NCBI GenBank assembly: GCA_016716135.1
Contig: JADJWX010000004.1
Location: 248,001 to 312,000, forward strand
Source of the DNA: Lewinellaceae bacterium
GTDB lineage: Bacteria > Bacteroidota > Bacteroidia > Chitinophagales > Saprospiraceae
Direction of reading: 5' to 3'
DNA: 64,000 nt
The notes below the pieces were generated by a model. That model did no database searches, was not told where the DNA came from, and saw only the letters and a program-made list of their open reading frames with translations. Every line of letters starts with the position of its first letter. Position 1 is the stretch's first letter. Shown here piece after piece: positions 16,105 through 23,900 of the stretch. The translations under genes were made by a program, and so were the position numbers.

Positions 16105-16976
16105 AAATTGTAATTCTATCCAGAAACCCGAAACTCTATTCCACCAAGCGCCTGGTGGAAGCCGGTCATAAAAAAGGGCATGAAATGCTGGTCATTGACC
16201 ATTCGAAATGTGATATTATAATTGAGAAACGAAACCCGCATATAATTTATAAAGGTGAAAACTTAACCGGTATCGATGCTGTAATTCCCCGGATCGGCGC
16301 TTCGATCACGTTTTACGGCACCGCCGTAGTCCGGCAATTTGAAATGATGAAAGTGTTTACAGCCGTTGAATCGCAGGCGCTGGTCCGTTCCCGGGATAAA
16401 CTGCGGAGCATGCAAATCCTGTCGCGCGCCGGCTTGAGTTTGCCTAAAACCGCCTTTACCAATTATTCCAGGGATGTTGCGGCAATAATTAAACATGTCG
16501 GCGGGGCACCGTGTGTGATCAAGTTGCTGGAAGGCACCCAAGGCGTCGGGGTTGTACTGGCGGAAACAAAAAGCGCTGCCATTTCCGTGCTGGAAGCATT
16601 TCACGGCTTGCAAGCCCGGGTAATCGTACAACAGTTTATCAAGGAAGCCGGCGGCGCCGACGTCCGCGCGTTTGTCGTCGACGGGGTGGTGGTCGGCGCC
16701 ATGAAACGGCAGGGCAAACCCGGCGAATTTCGTTCCAACCTGCACCGCGGAGGTACCGCCGAACTTATCGAACTCACGGAGGAAGAGGAAAATGCAGCGC
16801 TCAAGGCAGCCAAAGTGCTGGGCCTGGGTGTTGCCGGTGTGGATATGCTGCAATCCAATTCCGGGCCGATGATCATGGAAGTCAATTGCTCGCCCGGGCT
16901 CGAAGGCATCGAAGCAGCCACCGGGAAAGATATTGCTGCAAAAATTATTCGTTATGTCGAGCGAAATGCCGGATAA
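16101..16976 (+). CDS. rimK: RimK-type ATP-grasp glutamate ligase
   Basis: This 291-residue ATP-grasp enzyme resembles RimK, which adds glutamate residues to the C-terminus of ribosomal protein S6. Visible features are the start MKIVILSRNPKLYSTKRL, VIKLLEGTQGVGVVLAE (ATP-binding loop), FIKEAGGADVRAFVVDG, and the metal-binding end IMEVNCSPGLEGIEAATG. It overlaps the RimB-like gene upstream and the desuccinylase-family gene downstream, forming a tight three-gene unit. The target protein is inferred from the family and not shown. Confidence 0.9.
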   Translation: MKIVILSRNPKLYSTKRLVEAGHKKGHEMLVIDHSKCDIIIEKRNPHIIYKGENLTGIDAVIPRIGASITFYGTAVVRQFEMMKVFTAVESQALVRSRDKLRSMQILSRAGLSLPKTAFTNYSRDVAAIIKHVGGAPCVIKLLEGTQGVGVVLAETKSAAISVLEAFHGLQARVIVQQFIKEAGGADVRAFVVDGVVVGAMKRQGKPGEFRSNLHRGGTAELIELTEEEENAALKAAKVLGLGVAGVDMLQSNSGPMIMEVNCSPGLEGIEAATGKDIAAKIIRYVERNAG

Positions 16977-17934
16977 AGTCCTGAAAATATTGAACACACC
17001 GGTGCTACCGGGTCAAAGCCTCACCCTGAGCCTGGACATTGCCCGGCTGCATACGCACACAAAAATCGAGGTCCCCATCATCGTGGAACGGGCCAAAAAA
17101 GACGGCCCCTGCCTGCTGCTGCTGGCCGGCATCCACGGAAATGAGGTCAATGGCGTGGAGATCGTCCGCCGCATCGTAGCCGGCAAATACAATAAGCCCC
17201 AACGGGGCATGGTAATCTGCGTACCTGTGTTGAACGTTTTTGGATTTCTGAATCAAACCCGGGAATTCCCTGACGGGCGCGACCTGAACCGGTTTTTCCC
17301 GGGCTCCAAAACCGGTTCACTGGCCAGCCGCTTTGCCTGGAATTTCATGAAACATATCGTGCCGCACATCGACTATTGCATCGACTTTCATACCGGCGGC
17401 GCCAGCCGGTTTAATTACACGCAGCTACGCATCGACCGCGACAAACCGGAATGCCTGGACCTGGCCCAAGCATTCGGCGCCCGGTTTATCATTTATGCCC
17501 CCAACCGCGAACGGTCTTTTCGGCAGGCTGCCGGCAACCTGGGTAAATCTGTTTTACTTTTTGAAGGCGGAAAAACACTGCACCTCGACCGCTCGGTGAC
17601 CCAGGCCGGTGTCGAAGGCACCATCCGGGTAATGCATCATTTAGGCTTGCGTGATTTTTCCAAAGAAATCGAGCAGTTTCACAAAGTGCCCAAACCGGTC
17701 ATTGTCAAAAAATCGTCGTGGATACGGGCCAAATATTCCGGCATGTACCGTTCGGCCCTGAAAACAGGGACAAAAGTGCACAAAGGCGACATTATCGGCA
17801 CCATCACCGATCCGTTCGGCAAGTTTCAAAGCAAAGTAAAGGCGCCCTTTGACGGGTACATCCTTGCGTCGAACCACCACCCCATCGTCAACCAGGGCCA
17901 TGCACTGGTGCATTTGAGTGAGGAGTTGGCCTGA
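16954..17934 (+). CDS. Succinylglutamate desuccinylase/aspartoacylase family protein of the RimK cluster
   Basis: This protein of about 326 residues belongs to the M14-like zinc family of AstE and aspartoacylases. Zinc ligands are visible in GIHGNEVNG (H and E) and DFHTGG (H), with the family segment GRDLNRFFPG between them. The C-terminal KVKAPFDGYI region looks like a small barrel/biotinyl-like domain found in this subfamily. The gene overlaps the end of rimK by 23 bp, so all three genes are probably co-translated. Its substrate is unknown; by context it may act on a glutamylated product. ATG 16954 and 16966 are both possible starts. Confidence 0.82.
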   Translation: MSSEMPDKVLKILNTPVLPGQSLTLSLDIARLHTHTKIEVPIIVERAKKDGPCLLLLAGIHGNEVNGVEIVRRIVAGKYNKPQRGMVICVPVLNVFGFLNQTREFPDGRDLNRFFPGSKTGSLASRFAWNFMKHIVPHIDYCIDFHTGGASRFNYTQLRIDRDKPECLDLAQAFGARFIIYAPNRERSFRQAAGNLGKSVLLFEGGKTLHLDRSVTQAGVEGTIRVMHHLGLRDFSKEIEQFHKVPKPVIVKKSSWIRAKYSGMYRSALKTGTKVHKGDIIGTITDPFGKFQSKVKAPFDGYILASNHHPIVNQGHALVHLSEELA

Positions 17935-18040
17935 TGCCGGCACACGACAGACGGCTATGCCGAAGCGCCTTGCCCGCCGGAATATTTTTGGTGGCCGTTA
18001 CCGTTGGCTACCCGGATTTAGCATCTAAAATCAAGTAAAA

Positions 18041-18967
18041 ATGCTCAAGTGTGTACAACGAATTACCCGTTTCATTCTGCTGCCGGCATTACTGGCCGGT
18101 GTGGCATGTGGCGCCCCGGAACCCGAAAGCCCGGCCCTACCCGACACCGGATTCAACATGCCCTACCAATTGGATGCTCCGGATGCCGTGATCGATCTGC
18201 CCGGGGCCTTGCGCGAAATTTCGGGCCTCAGCATGGCGCCGAACGGCCGGCAGCTTGTGGCTGTAAATGACGAAAAAGGCCTGATCTATTTCTTAAATCC
18301 CGAAACCGGAGCAATAGAAGGGAAGCGGGAATTTGGCAAACCCAACGACTACGAAGGCCTTGCAACCGCCGACAGCACCATTTATGTTGTGAACAGCAAG
18401 GGAACGGTCTACCAGGTAGGGTCCGGGGGCAAAACTGCCGACTACCCTACCCCGCTCAACGGCAGTTTTGATGTGGAAGGGCTGTGCTACGATGCCGGCC
18501 AAAACCGCTTGTTGCTCGCTTGTAAAGGCAGGGCCGGTAAGGGAGAAGCCTTCCGGAATAAAAAAGCCGTATACACCTTCGATCTGAAAAAAATGAAATT
18601 GCAGGATGAGCCGGCCTACCTGATACGGCGCAGCGAAATTGCCCGGTGGAAAGGCGGCTCGGGCACTTTGTTTGCCAGAATCAATGAATTTTTATCTACC
18701 GATCAGGCGCCTTCGGCATTTGGTCCATCCGGGCTGGCCGTTTGTCCGACAGATGGCAACCTTTACATCGTGGCATCTGTTGGTAAAGCCCTTGCGGTAG
18801 TCCGGCCCGACGGCAGTTTGGCCCGGGTTCAGCGGTTGCCGGCAAGCCGGTTTCAGCAACCCGAAGGTATTTGTTTTGACTCGGAAGGGCGGCTGTATAT
18901 CAGTTCGGAGGGCAAGAATGGCATTCCTGGTCGTATCTTTCGCTTTTCATTATCGAATCCGGAATAA
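18041..18967 (+). CDS. SdiA-regulated-family lipoprotein (beta-propeller)
   Basis: This 308-residue protein starts with a lipoprotein signal (FILLPALLAGVACG, lipobox GVAC) and contains repeated propeller blades typical of the SdiA-regulated family (LREISGLSMAPNGRQLVAVND, DYEGLATADSTIYVVNSKG, FDVEGLCYDAGQNRLLLACKG, PEGICFDSEGRLYISSEG). Members are exported propellers of unclear role, sometimes with bound calcium. It sits 106 bp after the RimK-cluster gene and 40 bp before the PycTM-like gene, so it may share a transcript with them. Confidence 0.8.
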   Translation: MLKCVQRITRFILLPALLAGVACGAPEPESPALPDTGFNMPYQLDAPDAVIDLPGALREISGLSMAPNGRQLVAVNDEKGLIYFLNPETGAIEGKREFGKPNDYEGLATADSTIYVVNSKGTVYQVGSGGKTADYPTPLNGSFDVEGLCYDAGQNRLLLACKGRAGKGEAFRNKKAVYTFDLKKMKLQDEPAYLIRRSEIARWKGGSGTLFARINEFLSTDQAPSAFGPSGLAVCPTDGNLYIVASVGKALAVVRPDGSLARVQRLPASRFQQPEGICFDSEGRLYISSEGKNGIPGRIFRFSLSNPE

Positions 18968-19007
18968 CCTGTTTGAAAGAATTTTTTTAAAAAAAGTTAC
19001 TGTCCAA

Positions 19008-19688
19008 ATGAAATACCAGGAATTAATCCAGCAGGCAGAAGCGCACATTGAACAACACAGCGGGGATCAGAAGATGCCCTGGATTGGTTTGATGGAAGAA
19101 TTTGTTGCTGTTGTCAAAAAATCCGAGAAAAAAGCCAAAAAGGAAAAAGACAAAAGCACCAACCCGGAACGTACGATCGAAACGATGTTCCGCGTAACGG
19201 CGACCAACAGTCAGCGCCTCAGCGACCAGGCCGATTCCAAGGCGAATATTATGATCTCCGTGAACACGGTACTGATTCCGGCCTTGTTTTTCCTGCAAAA
19301 TCTGGAAGGCAGCGAAAAGCTCGCCGTACCGATTTTAATCCTGCTGGCCGTTAATTTACTGACCATCGTATTCGCAATACTGGCCACCCGGCCGCAAATT
19401 CCAAAAGGCGTATTTACCCAACAGGACCTGAATGCGAAAAAAGCGGACTTACTTTTTTTCGGAAACTTTTATAAAATGAGTTTCAACGAATATTCCGAAG
19501 GGATGTTTAGAATCATGGGCGACCGCCAATTCCTGCATACGACACTGCTACTCGACATTTACAATCAGGGTATTGTGCTGGGCCGGAAATACAGGATGCT
19601 TACGATTTCGTACAATGTTTTTATGTTCGGATTAATCCTTGCTGTTCTGGCTTTTTTTGTGGTGTTAAATCCGAATTTTTTACACTAA
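19008..19688 (+). CDS. PycTM/DUF5706-like membrane protein
   Basis: This 226-residue protein has a charged Lys-rich linker (KKSEKKAKKEKDKS), then the segment ERTIETMFRVTATNSQRLSDQADSKANIMISVNTVLIP, whose RxTxxNSxxLSxxADxKAN pattern I recognise from the DUF5706/Pycsar transmembrane effector family. Hydrophobic helices follow (LAVPILILLAVNLLTIVFAIL and YNVFMFGLILAVLAFFVVL). In Pycsar phage defence, such effectors damage the membrane after binding cyclic CMP or UMP made by a dedicated cyclase. No cyclase is adjacent, and the HD phosphohydrolase domain often found in front is absent. A housekeeping role cannot be excluded. The next gene starts 12 bp after the stop. Confidence 0.65.
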   Translation: MKYQELIQQAEAHIEQHSGDQKMPWIGLMEEFVAVVKKSEKKAKKEKDKSTNPERTIETMFRVTATNSQRLSDQADSKANIMISVNTVLIPALFFLQNLEGSEKLAVPILILLAVNLLTIVFAILATRPQIPKGVFTQQDLNAKKADLLFFGNFYKMSFNEYSEGMFRIMGDRQFLHTTLLLDIYNQGIVLGRKYRMLTISYNVFMFGLILAVLAFFVVLNPNFLH

Positions 19689-19700
19689 TTCCACCATCCG

Positions 19701-22061
19701 ATGAAACAGGTAACGCTTGAACCACCGAAACAGCAAACGGCTGAAAACACTATAAATTCGGTTATTTCCTTTCAGCCGTTTTACCGCTACCTGCAGCAAA
19801 AATCAAAGCTGGAAAAAACGGTTAAGGTGGATTTTTATAAAAGCCTGATCCGTAAAATAGAATCATACCCGGAATTAAAAAATCCGGTCGAACCAACCGA
19901 CATCGGCAAATACCGCGATCTGCTTGAATTAATTTACGCCCACCTGACCGGTATTACCACAGAAGAAACTGAGACATTGTGGGGGCTGGGACCACCCCGC
20001 CCGGGGCCGGTTTTTTACGGTACCGACAGCTGCTGCAACATGTTTGCAGAAAAAATTAACCGGATAAATCATAAGCCAGCCAGTTCCGATACGGAGGAGT
20101 ACCGGCGCATGGAACGTGCGTTTGTATATTCATTGATACTGGAGCGCTATTATGATTTCAATCTATTGAATAAAAACGAAATGACCCAGAGTGTGATCGA
20201 CAGCCGTACCAAATTGTCGAAATACTACCGGGTCAATGTGGATACAAGATTTATAGAGATCAGCCACAAGGGGAATTTGCCGGCACTGGACTTTGGCAAA
20301 ATAGACGAGCAACTCCACAAGGGTACGCTATTTGAATATTTGATGAAGGTATTGCCGCTCCGAAATTTTACGTTCACCGGTTTTAACATAGTTTATTTCA
20401 CCGAATTTACCGAACAATACGCTATTCAGCTCATCCGGAATATGTTGCTCGAGCGCTCCCAAAAAGGCAAGGAAGAGCGGATGGTTGAATTGATCCAGAT
20501 ATTGCGGACTATCGCAGGTTGTATTGACGTACACTTTGGTTTTATCCCGTTTGTGCGTTTAAATGAAAAACTGATTCTGGATTTTGGCTCAATTTCCAGT
20601 AGCGTTCTATTGGACTATCATAAAAAAAACGGGAGCTCGGATAACCGCGTACAGATATTTCTGGAAGAATTCATTCAAACATCGCGCTCGATTATTTTAA
20701 ATAACGGCAAAAGTTCTATAGAAAAATCCATAGACATGAGCCAGATTTTGGAAGATGCCGGTGTTGTGGATTATGCGCTTTTGCCGCTCTATAACAACAG
20801 TGATTTGGTTGGCGTATTGGAGGTTTATGCCAAAAAAGAAAAAATCGTCGGGAAAAAATTACTGCTGAAAATTGAACCGGCATTGGCCTATGTCGCACAG
20901 TTAATGAAAATTGCCGTGGATGATTTTAATGGAATGATTTCCCGAACGGTCACCGAAAAATTCACCTCCATTCAACCTGCTGTTCATTGGCGTTTTAAAA
21001 AGGCCGCCTGGAATTTTTTGTACGACCGCTTACTCGAAAAGAAGGAAACCGATATTGAGCCTATTGCCTTTGAGCAGTTGTATCCATTGTATGGCGCTGT
21101 AGATATTCGAAATTCTTCCGTGGAGCGAAACCATGCCCTGGAACAGGACCTGCGTTATCAATTGAGGCTGTTGGCAGAAACCTTTGCCGGGCTGAAAAAA
21201 ATCTATCCGATGGCCCTGCTGGATAAGATGATATTCGAGTGTCACAAGTGGCTGGATCGCTTAAACCCGGCCTTTTCAACGGAAGAATCTATCCGGCTCA
21301 CCTATTTCCTGGACCGGGAAGCGCAACCGGCCCTCAATCATTTTAAAAGCCTGCACCCCGACGGCGCACAGCTCATCGACCGGTACTGCCGCGCCCTGGA
21401 TGAAGTAACAGGAAAAGCACATGAAAGCCGGCGCAACCTGGAGGCTTCCACCCTGATGATCACCAAAGCCCTCGACGCATTTCTCGATAAATCGGAACAG
21501 GAAATGCAAAAAACCTATCCGTTTTTCTTCGAAAAATACCGCACCGACGGGGTGGAATACGACATGTTCATCGGCCAGGCACTGGCGCCGCAAAAACCCT
21601 TTGATCGTGTGTATCTCAGCAACCTGCGGTTGTGGCAGTTGCAGTCAATGGCTACGATCAGTCAGATGATCCGGAAAATGCACGCCGAAATGCCCAAGGT
21701 ACTGGAGGTGACGCTCCTCATTTATGTCAACAGCGACCCGATTGACATTCATTTCCGGAATGACGAAAAACGGTTCGACGTAGAAGGCGGATACAATGTG
21801 CGTTATCAGATGATTAAAAAACGAATCGATAAAGTGCATATCCGGGACACGGACGAACGCCTGACGCAGCCGGATAAAATTGCACTCGTTTATTCCAACA
21901 AAGAAGACGCTGCGGAATACATTTCCCACATTCGTTACCTGCAAGGGCAACACGTCTTAAACGACGATCTGGAAGAACTGGAACTCGAAGAACTGCAGGG
22001 AGTTAGCGGATTAAAAGCCCTGCGGGTTGGAGTTCGTCTAAACAATTTGTCGAAAGGCTGA
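19701..22061 (+). CDS. Large cytosolic GAF-type protein of unknown function
   Basis: This 786-residue protein has no signal peptide and no clear membrane helix. A central stretch (SIEKSIDMSQILEDAGVVDYALLPLYNNSDLVGVLEVYAKK) looks like a GAF small-molecule-binding domain. It is followed by a conserved block LYPLYGAVDIRNSSVERNHALEQDL seen in long GAF-containing proteins of Bacteroidota and cyanobacteria. The C-terminal third is mostly helical and ends in an acidic segment (LEELELEELQG). It is 12 bp downstream of the PycTM-like gene, so the two are very probably co-expressed. What the GAF domain binds is unknown; cyclic nucleotides are one possibility. Confidence 0.65.
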   Translation: MKQVTLEPPKQQTAENTINSVISFQPFYRYLQQKSKLEKTVKVDFYKSLIRKIESYPELKNPVEPTDIGKYRDLLELIYAHLTGITTEETETLWGLGPPRPGPVFYGTDSCCNMFAEKINRINHKPASSDTEEYRRMERAFVYSLILERYYDFNLLNKNEMTQSVIDSRTKLSKYYRVNVDTRFIEISHKGNLPALDFGKIDEQLHKGTLFEYLMKVLPLRNFTFTGFNIVYFTEFTEQYAIQLIRNMLLERSQKGKEERMVELIQILRTIAGCIDVHFGFIPFVRLNEKLILDFGSISSSVLLDYHKKNGSSDNRVQIFLEEFIQTSRSIILNNGKSSIEKSIDMSQILEDAGVVDYALLPLYNNSDLVGVLEVYAKKEKIVGKKLLLKIEPALAYVAQLMKIAVDDFNGMISRTVTEKFTSIQPAVHWRFKKAAWNFLYDRLLEKKETDIEPIAFEQLYPLYGAVDIRNSSVERNHALEQDLRYQLRLLAETFAGLKKIYPMALLDKMIFECHKWLDRLNPAFSTEESIRLTYFLDREAQPALNHFKSLHPDGAQLIDRYCRALDEVTGKAHESRRNLEASTLMITKALDAFLDKSEQEMQKTYPFFFEKYRTDGVEYDMFIGQALAPQKPFDRVYLSNLRLWQLQSMATISQMIRKMHAEMPKVLEVTLLIYVNSDPIDIHFRNDEKRFDVEGGYNVRYQMIKKRIDKVHIRDTDERLTQPDKIALVYSNKEDAAEYISHIRYLQGQHVLNDDLEELELEELQGVSGLKALRVGVRLNNLSKG

Positions 22062-22099
22062 ACTTTCGCAGGCATTTCCCAATAATTTTGCCGGGCAAT

Positions 22100-22897
22100 A
22101 TGGAAGTACGGGGCAAAATCCTGGCCGGTATCGCCGGCATGATTCTCTGCGATCTGGCGGGCATCCCCCTGGGCGGCCTGATCGGCTTTGCCCTTGGCGC
22201 CATAATCGGCCATCTGTTTTTTGACCGCCAACGCGAAATTACTCAGTCGGAACAGGAATTCCGGGCTTACAAACGCCGCCAGGGTGAATACTTGTACCAT
22301 GTGTTCAGCCTGTGCGCCAAAATGGCCAAAGTCGACGGCCCTGTCAACCAACATGAAGTCAACCTGATGGAACGCCTGATCCGCCAACACTTCCGTTTAT
22401 CAGACCAGGGGCGGCAGCAAGTGATCCAAACCTGGAATGCCGCCAAAAACTCAACGACCCCGTTTGAGCACTATGCCCAGGCTTTTTACCAGGACTTTGG
22501 CCGCGAGCGCTACCAGGTGCTGAATATGATGGATTTATTGTTTGCCACTGCTGCGGCTGATGGCGGTATGCACCAACTGGAAGAACAACTTTTGCTGCGG
22601 GCAGCCGGGCTTTTTCGCATTGGCCGCCTGCAATACGACCGTATCCGGTACCGGTATTACCAGGCTCCAAAACAACAGCCGCGCTGGTCGAAACTGGACC
22701 CGTACTACTCAATCCTGGGCGCACAACCAAACGAGCCACTGGATTCGATCAAACAAAAGTTCCGAAAACTCGCCATGCAATGGCACCCGGATAAACTTTC
22801 CGCCCGCGGCGCTTCAACCGAAGCGATCCGCCATGCCAAGGAGAAATTTCAGCAAATCAATGAGGCCTACGAAAAAATTGTGGAAGCCCGGAAATAA
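22100..22897 (+). CDS. DjlA-like membrane co-chaperone (TerB-like plus J domain)
   Basis: This 265-residue protein has an N-terminal Gly-rich membrane helix (AGIPLGGLIGFALGAIIGHLFF), a central TerB-like helical domain (LCAKMAKVDGPVNQHEVNLM and LLFATAAADGGMHQLEEQLL), and a C-terminal J domain (YYSILGAQPNEPLDSIKQKF, with the HPD motif in MQWHPDKL). This is the order found in DjlA, which stimulates DnaK at the membrane. The J domain ends with KEKFQQINEAYEKIVEARK. The gene follows the GAF-type gene by 38 bp. Confidence 0.85.
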   Translation: MEVRGKILAGIAGMILCDLAGIPLGGLIGFALGAIIGHLFFDRQREITQSEQEFRAYKRRQGEYLYHVFSLCAKMAKVDGPVNQHEVNLMERLIRQHFRLSDQGRQQVIQTWNAAKNSTTPFEHYAQAFYQDFGRERYQVLNMMDLLFATAAADGGMHQLEEQLLLRAAGLFRIGRLQYDRIRYRYYQAPKQQPRWSKLDPYYSILGAQPNEPLDSIKQKFRKLAMQWHPDKLSARGASTEAIRHAKEKFQQINEAYEKIVEARK

Positions 22898-22912
22898 CGA
22901 TTGCCTGAAAGG

Positions 22913-23857
22913 TTAGCCAATTTCCCGTACCACAAAAAAACCGTCGGTACCCTGCGGCTGATAGAGCGGCATCAGGATGAGGCCGTCTTCCGGGGCATGG
23001 ATGGGGCCGGAGGTGTCGTCGGCGAGGTGTTCGCCTTTTTGAATAGGTTGAAAATTGGAATAGCCCGGGCGCATATTAAATGCGTCGCCGGGATGGATGT
23101 GGTGGATATGCCGCAGCCGGGTCACTTTGGGCAGCGCATCAGTGAAGGTTTTTAGCAAGGATTCGTGACGGCTGTCGACATCTTCGTGTCGAATACAACC
23201 TGCGGCACGCAAGCAATTGATAATTGCCGCGATGGCATAACTGACAGCTTGCGGGTCATTGTGCTGCCCTGCTTCAAACGCAACGCCTACAGAATATTTC
23301 GGAAAACCCCGGTGGGCAAAATAGTTGCCGGAAGCAACATGGAGCAATGTGCCTTCAAGCCCATCCAGCATGCCCAGGATCACCGGAGCGTGCAGTTCTT
23401 TTGCCAGGCGCAAGCTGGCTTTATCATCGGAAGGGATGCAAAAAATACCGCCGTGCGCCGAAGTCGTATGCAGATCAAGCAGGATAAGCGCCTCCGGCTT
23501 GGTTTGGTCAATCTCGGCACGGATGCAGGCTGTAATTTCGGCCAGTTCCCGTTCCTCGGCCTGCAAAGTCTCCGGTTGTCGTTGCTGTATTCGTTGGAGG
23601 TTGGGTTCTGTCCAGAGCCGGTTCAAATCCCGCTCCACAAAGCGTTTCCCGGATGCAAATGCCTGGCAGTTTCCAATCAGGCCAACCAGTTTGCCGCGAA
23701 ACGTAAACCCGGGATTGACCTGCGGTTCCCGCTCCAGCATCCGGAAAATTTCTTTGAGCGCCAATACTCCGGCAGGTTCATTTCCATGAACAGCCCCGAA
23801 CACGACGACCAATGCGCCGGGTTCGGGGCCAGTGTATGTACCTAATATTCTATTCAT
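22913..23857 (-). CDS. Succinylglutamate desuccinylase/aspartoacylase family protein, second copy
   Basis: This 314-residue protein belongs to the zinc-dependent AstE/aspartoacylase family. Motifs are GAVHGNEPAG (zinc H and E), ERDLNRLW, and LDLHTTSAHGG (zinc H), then FEAGQHND, a family-typical substrate segment. It differs clearly from the RimK-linked member upstream and is on the opposite strand. I start it at ATG 23857; the frame extends 32 residues further, but that part would overlap the divergent spacer and has no family similarity. The substrate cannot be assigned. Confidence 0.82.
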   Translation of the reverse strand: MNRILGTYTGPEPGALVVVFGAVHGNEPAGVLALKEIFRMLEREPQVNPGFTFRGKLVGLIGNCQAFASGKRFVERDLNRLWTEPNLQRIQQRQPETLQAEERELAEITACIRAEIDQTKPEALILLDLHTTSAHGGIFCIPSDDKASLRLAKELHAPVILGMLDGLEGTLLHVASGNYFAHRGFPKYSVGVAFEAGQHNDPQAVSYAIAAIINCLRAAGCIRHEDVDSRHESLLKTFTDALPKVTRLRHIHHIHPGDAFNMRPGYSNFQPIQKGEHLADDTSGPIHAPEDGLILMPLYQPQGTDGFFVVREIG

Positions 23858-23900
23858 AAATGGGCCGCAAAGGTAGCCGCTGTTCCAATACCCATCAAAA

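Noticed and set aside
19008..22061. Confirmed Pycsar defence system
   Set aside because: No pyrimidine cyclase is next to the effector-like gene, so only a resemblance is claimed.
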